Below are positions 57,236 to 64,000 of a stretch of 64,000 nucleotides of DNA, one piece after another. A program made the position numbers and the translations under genes. Each line of letters begins with the position of its first letter. The first letter of the stretch is position 1. Under the pieces are notes generated by a model. The model saw only the letters and a list, made by a program, of their open reading frames with translations. It made no database searches and was not told the DNA's origin. Origin of the DNA: Mycolicibacterium phlei (lineage in GTDB: Bacteria > Actinomycetota > Actinomycetes > Mycobacteriales > Mycobacteriaceae); assembly GCF_001583415.1 (NCBI RefSeq), contig NZ_CP014475.1, positions 1,488,001 to 1,552,000 on the forward strand, given 5' to 3'.

Positions 57236-58093
57236 TCAGGAGTGCGGGATCACCAGCACCGGGGCGTCGACGCCGGCCAGGATCCGTGCGGCGGTGGAGC
57301 CCAGGAAGATCCGGCGCGGCGCGGCGAACCGGCTGGACCCGACGACCAGCAGGTCCGAATCGCGCCAGCTGAGCTTCTTGAGCGCGGACTCCAGCGTGAG
57401 ACCGTCGGCGACCAGGGACTCGATGTCCGCGGTGTCCGGCAGCGTGCGGGCGGCCACCGCGAGGTTCTCCTCGGCGGCGGCGACCTGCATCTGGCGCACC
57501 TCCCGCACACTGTCGGCGTCGTTGAGGTTCTCCGCGGACACCAGCGACAGCATCCGCAGCGGTAGCCCGGCGGCGCTGGCCAGGTCCAGCGCGAACGGCA
57601 ATGGGTTGTCGTCCCTGGGCCGGGTCGGCACCGCCGCCGTCACCTTGGTGATCGCGTCGGGCGGATCCTCGGCGTAGCCGCGCGGCGCCAGCGCGACCGG
57701 GATCGGGGAGGCGTGCAGCAGCGCGCCGGCCACCGAGCCGATGACGTGGCCGCCGAACAGCCCGTAGCGCGCGCCGCCGACGACGATCGCATCGGAGTGC
57801 CTCTCCTCGGCGAACCCGATCAGCGTCTCGGCGAACGACTCACCGACCAGCACCGTCGACGAGGCGCTCACCCCCATCGCGGCCAGCGCGTCGATCGCCT
57901 TCGAGATCCACTCCTCGCCGCGCTCGACGAGCAGCCTCTGATACTCGGCGCGACCCGGATGCCCGTCGGGCAGCTCCTCGCGCACCACCAGCACGACGTC
58001 CACCCGCGCGCCGAAGGTCCTGGCGAGCACCCCGGCCAGCGCGACACCGTCGTCGCCGGCGGGTGTGGCGAGATATCCGACGGTCAAATGCAT
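57236..58093 (-). CDS. Universal stress protein, tandem UspA domains
   Basis: 285 residues with two UspA domains (about 1-142, 148-285). ATP-binding signatures GGARYGLFGGHVIGSVAGALLHASPIPVALAP and GSSRFAAPRRIFLGSTAARILAGVDAPVLVIP are both intact. It follows the APC permease gene by 12 bp on the same strand, so the two probably share a transcript. That pairing differs from the stand-alone USP gene at 14740. Confidence 0.9.
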   Translation of the reverse strand: MHLTVGYLATPAGDDGVALAGVLARTFGARVDVVLVVREELPDGHPGRAEYQRLLVERGEEWISKAIDALAAMGVSASSTVLVGESFAETLIGFAEERHSDAIVVGGARYGLFGGHVIGSVAGALLHASPIPVALAPRGYAEDPPDAITKVTAAVPTRPRDDNPLPFALDLASAAGLPLRMLSLVSAENLNDADSVREVRQMQVAAAEENLAVAARTLPDTADIESLVADGLTLESALKKLSWRDSDLLVVGSSRFAAPRRIFLGSTAARILAGVDAPVLVIPHS

Positions 58094-58105
58094 TGCGGCT
58101 CCTGC

Positions 58106-59614
58106 TCAGTAGGTGTCGGGGACCTTGACCTCGGTGGTCGGCGTCAACGTCTCGCCGCGGAAGAAGCGTTTGGTGCCGAACGCGAAGCAGGCCAGCATGA
58201 GCGGCACCCCCAGCACCAGCATCCCGACCCCGAGGACGAACACCCCGCCGACCGGCCCGAACGCCGTGTAGCCGTAGTCGGGCTGGATCATGTCGATCGC
58301 GCTCTGGAAGAACGCCCACGTCATCGCCAACCCGCCGAGCACGGGGAAGATCCCGCGGAAGAACAGGTTTCGCACCGAACTCAACAGCGTGGAGCGGAAG
58401 TACCACACGCAGGCGAACGCGGTGATGCCGTAGTAGAAGGCGACGGCCAGACCCAGCGACGCGATCGAGTCGGCCAGCGCGTTCTCCGACAGCAGGCTCA
58501 GCAGCAGGTAGAAGAACAACGCCGACAGGCCCATCACGATGGTGCCGAACGCCGGGGTCATGTACCGGGGATGCACGCTGGCGAACCGCTTCGGGATCGC
58601 CTCGTACACCGCCATCGACAGGGTGCCTCGGGCGGTCGGCAGGATCGTGGTCTGCGTCGACGACAGCGCCGACACCGAGACCGTCAGCAGCAGCGCCGAC
58701 GCGGCGATGGCCCCCGCGACGGGTTTGCCGAGCACGGTGAGCACGTCGTCGGTGTTGTCCGGGTTGTTCAGTCCGATGCCGACGTCGCTGAACCCGGAGA
58801 ACGACTGCACGGCGTAGGCCACCAGCACGTAGGTGAACACCAGGATCAGCGTGGTCAGCACCGCGGCGATCCCGGGGGTGCGGCCCGGGTTCTTGGTCTC
58901 CTCGCCGACGGCCAGGCAGGCGTCCCACCCCCAGTAGATGAAGATGCACAGGATGACCGCCGCCGCGATCGACGACTCGTCCAGACCGGACGGCCACAGC
59001 CAGGACAGCTGCGGTGAAACCGCCTGCGCACCAGCGGTTCCGGAGAACACGCGGATCAGCGCGATGGCGCTGATCACGATGAGCACACCGAACTGGATGG
59101 CCATCAGGACGTTCTGCAGCCGCTCGGAGACCACGATGCCGCGGGCGCTGACCAGCGTCATCCCCACGATGAAGAACGAGCCCAGCAGCACCTTCGCCAA
59201 CAGGTTGTCGGCGAGGTCGTCGAGGTTGAGGAACTCGAACAGGTAGATCGCGGACACCTCGGCGACGTTGGCCAGCACGATGATCGCCGAAACCGCCAGC
59301 CCCCAGCCGCCGATCCAGCCGACCCACGGCCCGAATGCCTTGGTGCCCCAGGTGAATGTGGTGCCGCAGTCGGGGGTGTCCTCGGCGAGCTCCTTGTAGG
59401 CGAACGCCACCAACAGCATCGGGATGAAGGCCACCACGAACATCGACGGCGCCTTCTCGCCGACGGCGAGAACCACGTAGCCGAGCGTGGCGGCCAGGCT
59501 GTACGCCGGTGCCGTGGCGGCCAGGCCGATCACGATGTTGCCGACCAGGCCCAGAGCGCCCGCCTGCAGTCCCTTCTCGCCGACCGCGGGGACGGCGGGT
59601 TGCTGTATGGCCAT
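58106..59614 (-). CDS. APC-family amino acid/amine permease
   Basis: 502 residues from ATG 59614 with about 12 membrane helices. GLVGNIVIGLAATAPAYSLAATLGYVV is the broken TM1 substrate-binding segment of the APC superfamily; TFTWGTKAFGPWVGWIGGWGLAVSAIIVLANVAE is TM3-like; the end carries a short cytoplasmic tail. The open frame continues upstream into the sigJ antisense strand with no protein-like content, so this ATG is used. Its position beside the amine-catabolism genes suggests uptake of an amino acid or polyamine. The divergent sigJ starts 72 bp away. Confidence 0.88.
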   Translation of the reverse strand: MAIQQPAVPAVGEKGLQAGALGLVGNIVIGLAATAPAYSLAATLGYVVLAVGEKAPSMFVVAFIPMLLVAFAYKELAEDTPDCGTTFTWGTKAFGPWVGWIGGWGLAVSAIIVLANVAEVSAIYLFEFLNLDDLADNLLAKVLLGSFFIVGMTLVSARGIVVSERLQNVLMAIQFGVLIVISAIALIRVFSGTAGAQAVSPQLSWLWPSGLDESSIAAAVILCIFIYWGWDACLAVGEETKNPGRTPGIAAVLTTLILVFTYVLVAYAVQSFSGFSDVGIGLNNPDNTDDVLTVLGKPVAGAIAASALLLTVSVSALSSTQTTILPTARGTLSMAVYEAIPKRFASVHPRYMTPAFGTIVMGLSALFFYLLLSLLSENALADSIASLGLAVAFYYGITAFACVWYFRSTLLSSVRNLFFRGIFPVLGGLAMTWAFFQSAIDMIQPDYGYTAFGPVGGVFVLGVGMLVLGVPLMLACFAFGTKRFFRGETLTPTTEVKVPDTY

Positions 59615-59673
59615 TGCCGCAGAATACGGTTCACCAGCGTTGTTGCGCGCCGGATTGCGGTGGGTAGGAGAAC

Positions 59674-59679
59674 TAGACT
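59674..59679 (+). promoter_or_regulatory. sigJ -10 box (leaderless)
   Basis: TAGACT ends 7 nt before the sigJ ATG. No ECF41-type TGTCACA motif is present here, so sigJ does not appear to be autoregulated. Confidence 0.5.
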
Positions 59680-59686
59680 CGCGGGT

Positions 59687-60598
59687 ATGGTCGCCAGCCG
59701 AGTCGACGAGTTCGAGGAGCTGCGCCCGCACCTGATGTCGGTGGCCTACCGGCTGACCGGCACGGTGGCCGACGCCGAGGACATCGTGCAGGACGCCTGG
59801 CTGCGCTGGAGCGCCGCCGAACAGGAGAAGATCGCCGATCTGCGCGCCTGGTTGACCACCGTGGTCAGCCGGCTCGGGCTGGATCGGCTGCGTTCGGCCG
59901 CGCGTCGTCGCGAAACCTATGTGGGGCAATGGCTTCCGGAACCGGTTGTGACGCCGCTGGACGGCAGTGACCCGCTGGCCGCGGTGGTGGCCGATGAGGA
60001 CGCCCGGTTCGCGGCGATGGTGGTGCTCGACCGGCTCACCCCCGACCAGCGGGTGGCCTTCGTGCTGCACGACGGGTTCGCGGTGCCGTTCGACGAGATC
60101 GCCGACGTGCTCGGGGTCAGCGCCGCCGCGGCGCGGCAGCTGGCGTCGCGGGCCCGGCGGGCGGTGGCGGCCGCCCCGCCGCCGGCACCCGACGACGAAC
60201 ACAACCGGGTGGCGGGGGAGTTGATGGCCGCACTGGCCGCCGGTGACATGGAAGCCGTTGTGCGGCTTCTGCATCCGGACGCCACCTTCACCGGTGACGC
60301 CAACCGCCGGGCCCCGACCGCGCCGCGTGTCATCGTCGGCGCGGAGAAGGTGGCGCGCTTCCTGTTCGGGCTGGCGCGCCGCTACGGGCCCGGCTGGCTG
60401 GACGGCAACCAGCTGGCCCTGGTGAACGGCCAGCTGGGTGCCTACACGTTCGGCTCGACGCCGGATGACGACCGTCCGGCGGTGATGCCCCGGGTGACCG
60501 CGGTGACCGTGCGCGACGGCAAGGTCGCCGCGCTCTGGGACATCGCCAACCCGGACAAGTTCACCGGTTCGCCGCTGCGTTGTCTGGCTGGTCGGTAG
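59687..60598 (+). CDS. sigJ: ECF41 sigma factor SigJ with fused SnoaL-like domain
   Basis: 303 residues from ATG 59687 (M. tuberculosis SigJ, 312). Sigma region 2 about 8-75 (FEELRPHLMSVAYRLTGTVADAEDIVQDAWLRW), region 4 about 108-160 (LDRLTPDQRVAFVLHDGFAVPFDEIADVLGVSAAAARQLASRARR), then a SnoaL_2 domain about 175-295. ECF41 hallmarks are present: the WLP motif in the linker (YVGQWLPEP, about residue 82) and an NPDK motif near the C-terminus (NPDKF, about 287-291), both known to control activity without an anti-sigma factor. The partner CMD gene converges and overlaps by 38 bp. Confidence 0.93.
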   Translation: MVASRVDEFEELRPHLMSVAYRLTGTVADAEDIVQDAWLRWSAAEQEKIADLRAWLTTVVSRLGLDRLRSAARRRETYVGQWLPEPVVTPLDGSDPLAAVVADEDARFAAMVVLDRLTPDQRVAFVLHDGFAVPFDEIADVLGVSAAAARQLASRARRAVAAAPPPAPDDEHNRVAGELMAALAAGDMEAVVRLLHPDATFTGDANRRAPTAPRVIVGAEKVARFLFGLARRYGPGWLDGNQLALVNGQLGAYTFGSTPDDDRPAVMPRVTAVTVRDGKVAALWDIANPDKFTGSPLRCLAGR

Positions 60599-61169
60599 CC
60601 CACGGCACCCGGCACGCGTCGCCGGAGTTGAAGCCCTGCTCGGTGATGCCCAGCGCGGCGTTGACGCGGGCGCGCATGTTCTCCACGCCGATCTGCATGG
60701 TCAGCTCGATCACCCCGGCATCGCCGAAGCGCCGGCGCAGGTCGGCGACCTGCTCATCGGTGACGGTGTGCGGATCGGTGGTGACGGCCTGGGCGTAGGC
60801 GATCGCGGCGCGCTCGTCGTCGGTGAACAGCGGCGAGGTCGCGTAGTCGTCGATGTGCTTGAGCCGGTCGATGTCGAGGCCGTCGAGGCGCTGCAGCATG
60901 GTGCCGAAGTCCACGCACCACGAGCAGCCGATCTGGCGGGCGGTCCAATACACGGCCAGTTCACGCACGTTCGCGGGCAGGCGGGTGCTGGTCTTCTCCA
61001 GCAGCGTCTCGTGCACCGCGCTGGTCAGCAGCTGGCCCGGATGGTGGGCGTAGACGGTGAACGGTTCGGGCACCTCGCCGAAGCGCCGTTTGGCGACCCG
61101 GTACATCAGCCGGGTCAGCAGGTTGGCTTGCTTCGGGGCAACAGGGTCGATGCGTGTTTTCTCGGTCAT
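60561..61169 (-). CDS. Carboxymuconolactone decarboxylase-family protein, ECF41 target
   Basis: 202 residues from ATG 61169, preceded by AAGGGG; the frame open further upstream covers the promoter. AhpD-like fold: LPANVRELAVYWTARQIGCSWCVDFG has the redox pair Cys82-Ser-Trp-Cys85 and GVENMRARVNAALGI the family's C-terminal helix. Such proteins are peroxidase/disulfide-reductase-like or decarboxylases; the peroxidase-like CxxC pair favours the former. ECF41 sigma genes are typically next to a carboxymuconolactone decarboxylase, oxidoreductase or epimerase gene, and the promoter here matches. Counterpart of the gene beside M. tuberculosis sigJ. Confidence 0.9.
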   Translation of the reverse strand: MTEKTRIDPVAPKQANLLTRLMYRVAKRRFGEVPEPFTVYAHHPGQLLTSAVHETLLEKTSTRLPANVRELAVYWTARQIGCSWCVDFGTMLQRLDGLDIDRLKHIDDYATSPLFTDDERAAIAYAQAVTTDPHTVTDEQVADLRRRFGDAGVIELTMQIGVENMRARVNAALGITEQGFNSGDACRVPWATDQPDNAAANR

Positions 61170-61177
61170 ACCCCTTA

Positions 61178-61204
61178 GACGGGGCGACGTCGCGATGTGT
61201 GACA
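61178..61204 (-). promoter_or_regulatory. ECF41 (SigJ) promoter of the CMD gene
   Basis: On the minus strand TGTCACA (61198-61204), exactly 16 bp, then CGTC (61178-61181). This is the ECF41 consensus described for the Bacillus and Rhodobacter members. The start would fall at about 61170, just before the ATG. The SD-like AAGGGG (61172-61176) overlaps the expected start region. Confidence 0.85.
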
Positions 61205-61237
61205 GCGATACGCGTGACATGGTATTTCCGCGCACCA

Positions 61238-61374
61238 TAAGCGGACTTAGTTAAATCCGCTTAAGGGTTCGCCCGGCGTCGGGCGGGACGGCGGCTTTCG
61301 CTTGCTGGATAGCGGGTTTGCTCAGGACTTGCAAAGCTGTGGCTCAACGCACATTATTAACGCGATCGTTAATA
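61238..61374. promoter_or_regulatory. Two perfect inverted repeats in the gap before the acidic-tailed protein gene
   Basis: TAAGCGGA-N10-TCCGCTTA (61238-61263) and TATTAACG-CGAT-CGTTAATA (61355-61374), each with 8-bp perfect arms. The second is A/T-rich in a G/C-rich setting and has the size of a TetR- or MarR-type operator. The rest of the 376-bp gap (61170-61545) holds the SigJ promoter and no gene. Confidence 0.5.
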
Positions 61375-61545
61375 TCTGGCCTGGTGATACACGGGCCGAA
61401 CGGTCGGTGTCGGAGACATTACGGCATGGTTTGCGGACGCGGGGGGACCGGGCCGTCGGGCCGGATCGGAGGGCTATGTAACGGGCCTGCTCATCACTTT
61501 GCTGCACAACGTCAATAGCTCTCTCGAAATCACGTGAAGGAAAAC

Positions 61546-62649
61546 ATGAACGCCTTGATTCGTCCCAGGCTCGCCACCGGTGTCGCCCTGGTTGGTGCCG
61601 CCGCGATCGCGATGTCGCCGGTGGTGGTCTCGCCGTCCGACACCGTCGACCGGCTCACGGTCGCCGCCCCGCAGATCCAGCTCAACGCGATCGACAACCC
61701 GTTCCCGCTGTGGGAGGCGATCACCCAGCAGGCGCTGGGCAGCCTGCAGCAGCTGGTCAACGAGTACCTCGCCGACCCGGTGCCGGTGCTGCGGCAGATC
61801 GCCGCCAACCAGACCGAGAGCCTCACCGAGCTGGCGATGCTGGCCACCACGTACGTGGCGTCGCTGGGCACGGCGATCTGGAACACCCCCGCCGACGTGC
61901 TCGAGATCCTCGGTGACCTCCAGGCCGGCAACGGCGGTGCGGCGCTGGAGAAGCTCGCCGCGACGCTGATGACCCCGATCAACCTGACGGCCAAGCTGGG
62001 CGCCGACGCGTTCCCGATCCTGGTGCGTCCGATCGACCGGCTGCTGGGGCTCGGGACCGCCATTCCCGCGGTGATCAGCCCGATCGTCGACGCGATCATG
62101 ATCGGCGCCAGCACGTTCATCATGTCGGTCGCCGGCACCGCCGACGACGTGTGGCACAACGTCAAGAAGCTCGACGTCGACGGTGCGATCAACGCGCTGC
62201 TGACCGGCCTGGCGGTGATCCCGGCGACCGCGCTGGGTCTGGTCGCCGCCCCGCTGCAGGGGTTGATCGAGGCCAGCCACGTCATCGCGAGCGTGCTGCG
62301 CAGCATCGACCCGCCGCCGGGGCTGCCCACGTCCACGGCCTCGCAGGTGCCCGACGAGGACGCGCCGACGGTGACAGTCGATGTGGTGGACGAGGATCCG
62401 GCGCCCGAGGACGAGGTGCTCTTCCAGAAGGTCGCGCTGACCGATGAGGTCGAGGACGAAGATCTCGACCTCGGGGAGCTCGACGAGGCAGAGGAGCTCG
62501 ATCTCGGGGAGCTCGATACCGACCTCGCTACCGACCTGGACGCTCTGACGGACGACGACGTCGTCGAAGAGGTCATCGAGAAGGACGTCAACGAGGACGC
62601 CGTCGAGAAGGACGCCGAGAAGGACGTCAACGAGGACGCCACCGAATAA
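61546..62649 (+). CDS. Secreted mycobacterial protein with helical core and acidic tail
   Basis: 367 residues from ATG 61546 (SD AAGGA); an in-frame GTG 12 bp earlier is less likely. Signal peptide about 1-30 (LATGVALVGAAAIAMSPVVVSP), then about 230 residues of amphipathic and hydrophobic helices (LWEAITQQALGSLQQLVNEYLADPVPVLRQIAANQ..., ALLTGLAVIPATALGLVAAPLQGLIEASHVI). The last 110 residues are dominated by Asp and Glu with DLGEL and EKDVNEDA repeats. Similar hypothetical proteins, sometimes labelled PE-PGRS-like, occur in fast-growing mycobacteria; I know of no function. A strong hairpin terminates it. Confidence 0.75.
   Translation: MNALIRPRLATGVALVGAAAIAMSPVVVSPSDTVDRLTVAAPQIQLNAIDNPFPLWEAITQQALGSLQQLVNEYLADPVPVLRQIAANQTESLTELAMLATTYVASLGTAIWNTPADVLEILGDLQAGNGGAALEKLAATLMTPINLTAKLGADAFPILVRPIDRLLGLGTAIPAVISPIVDAIMIGASTFIMSVAGTADDVWHNVKKLDVDGAINALLTGLAVIPATALGLVAAPLQGLIEASHVIASVLRSIDPPPGLPTSTASQVPDEDAPTVTVDVVDEDPAPEDEVLFQKVALTDEVEDEDLDLGELDEAEELDLGELDTDLATDLDALTDDDVVEEVIEKDVNEDAVEKDAEKDVNEDATE
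62581..62640 (+). repeat. Direct repeat in the acidic tail
   Basis: A perfect 21-bp direct repeat (62581-62601 and 62620-62640) encodes two copies of KDVNEDA, separated by a diverged unit. In-frame contraction or expansion is possible. Confidence 0.8.
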
Positions 62650-62654
62650 GCGAA

Positions 62655-62697
62655 TTCGGTGTAGTTGGTGGTGCTCAGCGCCACCAACTACACCGAA
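62655..62697. terminator. Bidirectional terminator between the acidic-tailed protein gene and sdhB
   Basis: A perfect 17-bp stem: 62655-62671 (TTCGGTGTAGTTGGTGG) with 62681-62697, around a 9-nt loop, placed 6 bp after one stop and 14 bp before the other. Long stem, no U-tract: the usual form of a mycobacterial intrinsic terminator, working on both strands. Confidence 0.85.
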
Positions 62698-62710
62698 ATC
62701 GCAAGGGGGG

Positions 62711-63508
62711 TCAGCGCGCGAACATCAGGGCGCGCTTGACCTCCTGAATCGCCTTGGTCACCTGGATGCCACGCGGGCACGACTCGGTGCAGTTGAACGT
62801 CGTGCGGCAGCGCCACACGCCGTCGACCTCGTTGAGGATGTCGAGGCGCTCGGCGGCGGCCTCGTCACGCGAGTCGAAGATGAACCGGTGCGCGTTGACG
62901 ATCGCGGCCGGACCGAAGTACGACCCCTCGCTCCAGTAGATCGGGCAGCTCGTCGTGCAGCACGCGCACAGGATGCACTTGGTGGTGTCGTCGTAGCGGG
63001 CCCGGTCGGTGGGGCTCTGGATGCGCTCCCGGGTCGGCGGGTTGCCGCTGGTGACCAGGTACGGCTTGATCGCGCGGTAGGCGTCGAAGAACGGCTCCAT
63101 GTTCACCACGAGATCCTTCTCCACGGGCAGGCCGCGGATCGGCTCGATGGTGATCGTCAGTTCCTTCTTCGGGTTCTTCGGCAGCATGTCGCGCATCAGA
63201 ACCTTGCACGCCAGCCGGTTCACGCCGTTGATCCGCATGGCGTCGGACCCGCACACACCGTGCGCGCACGACCGGCGGAACGTCAGCGTGCCGTCCAGGT
63301 ACCACTTCACGTAGTGCAGCAGGTTCAGCAGACGGTCGCTGGGCAGGCACGGCACCCGGAAGCTCTGCCAGCCCCCCGAATCCGCATAGGCGTCCGGATT
63401 CTCCGGGTTGAAGCGGGCGATCTTCAGGGTGACGAACACCGCGCCGTCGGGCACGGGCGGCAGCTCGGGATCGCCGGCTTCCGGCTTGTCAATGACGGGT
63501 GCACTCAT
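62711..63508 (-). CDS. sdhB: Succinate dehydrogenase iron-sulfur subunit
   Basis: 265 residues (Rv3319, 263). An N-terminal ferredoxin domain with [2Fe-2S] ligands CAHGVCGSDAM...C, and a C-terminal helical domain with the [4Fe-4S] and [3Fe-4S] ligands CILCACCTTSCP and CRTTFNCTESCP. SdhB carries electrons from the SdhA flavin to the quinone site at the membrane. It corresponds to the Sdh2 enzyme (Rv3316-Rv3319). It begins 2 bp after the end of sdhA on the same strand, and a terminator follows. Confidence 0.96.
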   Translation of the reverse strand: MSAPVIDKPEAGDPELPPVPDGAVFVTLKIARFNPENPDAYADSGGWQSFRVPCLPSDRLLNLLHYVKWYLDGTLTFRRSCAHGVCGSDAMRINGVNRLACKVLMRDMLPKNPKKELTITIEPIRGLPVEKDLVVNMEPFFDAYRAIKPYLVTSGNPPTRERIQSPTDRARYDDTTKCILCACCTTSCPIYWSEGSYFGPAAIVNAHRFIFDSRDEAAAERLDILNEVDGVWRCRTTFNCTESCPRGIQVTKAIQEVKRALMFAR

Positions 63509-63510
63509 CG

Positions 63511-64000
63511 TCAGTACTTCCGTTCCATCGGCTCATAGCGGGTCATGACCACGGGCTTGTAGTCCAACCGGATGTCGGACAGCAGCTCCGTGCCCTCCTT
63601 GTAGGCCATGGTGTGGCGCATGTAGTTGGTGTCGTCGCGGTTCGGGTAGTCCTCGCGGGCGTGGCCGCCGCGGGACTCCTTGCGGTTGAGCGCGCCGACC
63701 ACGGTGACCTCGGCCAGCTCCAGCAGGAAGCCCAGCTCGATGGCCTCGAGCAGGTCGCTGTTGTAGCGCTTGCCCTTGTCGTGCACCGTGATTCGCTTGT
63801 ACCGCTCCTTGAGGGCGTGAATGTCGGTCAGCGCCTGCTTGAGCGTCTCCTCGGTGCGGAACACCGCGGCGTTGTTGTCCATCGACTGCTGCAGCGCGCT
63901 ACGGATGTCGGCGACGCGCTCGTTGCCGTGCTCGGACAGGATGTCGCCGACCCAGTTGACCACCATGCCCGCCGGGTCGTCCGGCAGCGGCGTGAAGTCA
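63511..64000 (-). CDS. sdhA: Succinate dehydrogenase flavoprotein subunit (C-terminal part)
   Basis: The last 162 residues of SdhA; the frame is open to the right edge. Visible is the C-terminal capping/helical domain: LQQSMDNNAAVFRTEETLKQALTDIHALKERY, GFLLELAEVTVVGALNRKESRGGHAREDYPNRDDTNYMRHTM (catalytic Arg region RGGHAREDYP) and the extreme C-terminus KPVVMTRYEPMERKY. The flavin-binding part lies outside. The Met at 63966 is internal. Co-transcribed with sdhB (2-bp gap). Confidence 0.96.
   Translation of the reverse strand, partial: DFTPLPDDPAGMVVNWVGDILSEHGNERVADIRSALQQSMDNNAAVFRTEETLKQALTDIHALKERYKRITVHDKGKRYNSDLLEAIELGFLLELAEVTVVGALNRKESRGGHAREDYPNRDDTNYMRHTMAYKEGTELLSDIRLDYKPVVMTRYEPMERKY

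Overview
This is high-GC actinobacterial chromosome, almost certainly from a rapidly growing mycobacterium (Mycolicibacterium-like). The gene content and order follow the Mycobacterium tuberculosis Rv3410c-to-Rv3318 stretch in inverted orientation, with local insertions and losses: guaB3, choD, GH65 plus beta-phosphoglucomutase, guaA, imuA', imuB, iunH, acrA1, dnaE2, nitroreductase, spoU/trmL, the mfp conservon, an old-yellow-enzyme protein, folD, metX, metY, trpS, yhjD, dacB1, an aminotransferase, sigJ and sdhB/sdhA. Gene names are from recognition of protein sequence; no database search was run.

Layout. 1-9.4 kb: purine genes (guaB3 partial, guaA) flank choD, a benzoylformate decarboxylase gene broken by a frameshift, a tautomerase and a GH65/beta-phosphoglucomutase pair. 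9.4-21 kb: the SOS mutagenesis set (imuA'-imuB, dnaE2), both units with LexA boxes, enclosing a nucleoside hydrolase, a two-domain SDR protein, a universal stress protein and an HNH/13E12 protein. 21-28 kb: a secreted clan GH-A hydrolase with an acidic repetitive tail, two MFS transporters, a nitroreductase, TrmL and a methyltransferase. The Cmx-type efflux gene has an unusually structured leader with a short ORF. 28-34.5 kb: the five-gene mfp conservon, then an NsrR-Hmp nitric-oxide operon. 34.5-43.8 kb: a hemophore-like protein, an FHA-ABC exporter, old yellow enzyme, folD, and metY-metX-methyltransferase behind a SAM-IV riboswitch. 44-52.6 kb: monomeric isocitrate dehydrogenase, exonuclease III, trpS, an SMR exporter, nitronate monooxygenase and DacB1. 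52.7-61.2 kb: a candidate amine-catabolism group (Lrp, aminotransferase, aldehyde dehydrogenase, permease, USP) and an ECF41 sigma factor with its carboxymuconolactone-decarboxylase partner. 61.2-64 kb: a secreted acidic-tailed protein and the sdhB/sdhA end.

The regulatory layer is the most informative part. Visible are two LexA boxes, a SAM-IV aptamer, an exact ECF41-type promoter ahead of the CMD gene, a plausible NsrR operator on the nsrR-hmp promoter, a WhiB7-like promoter with a leaderless uORF and alternative hairpins ahead of the chloramphenicol-type exporter, and about a dozen -10 boxes sitting 6-8 nt from start codons, as expected for leaderless mycobacterial transcripts. I see no tRNA, rRNA, insertion sequence, prophage or CRISPR array.
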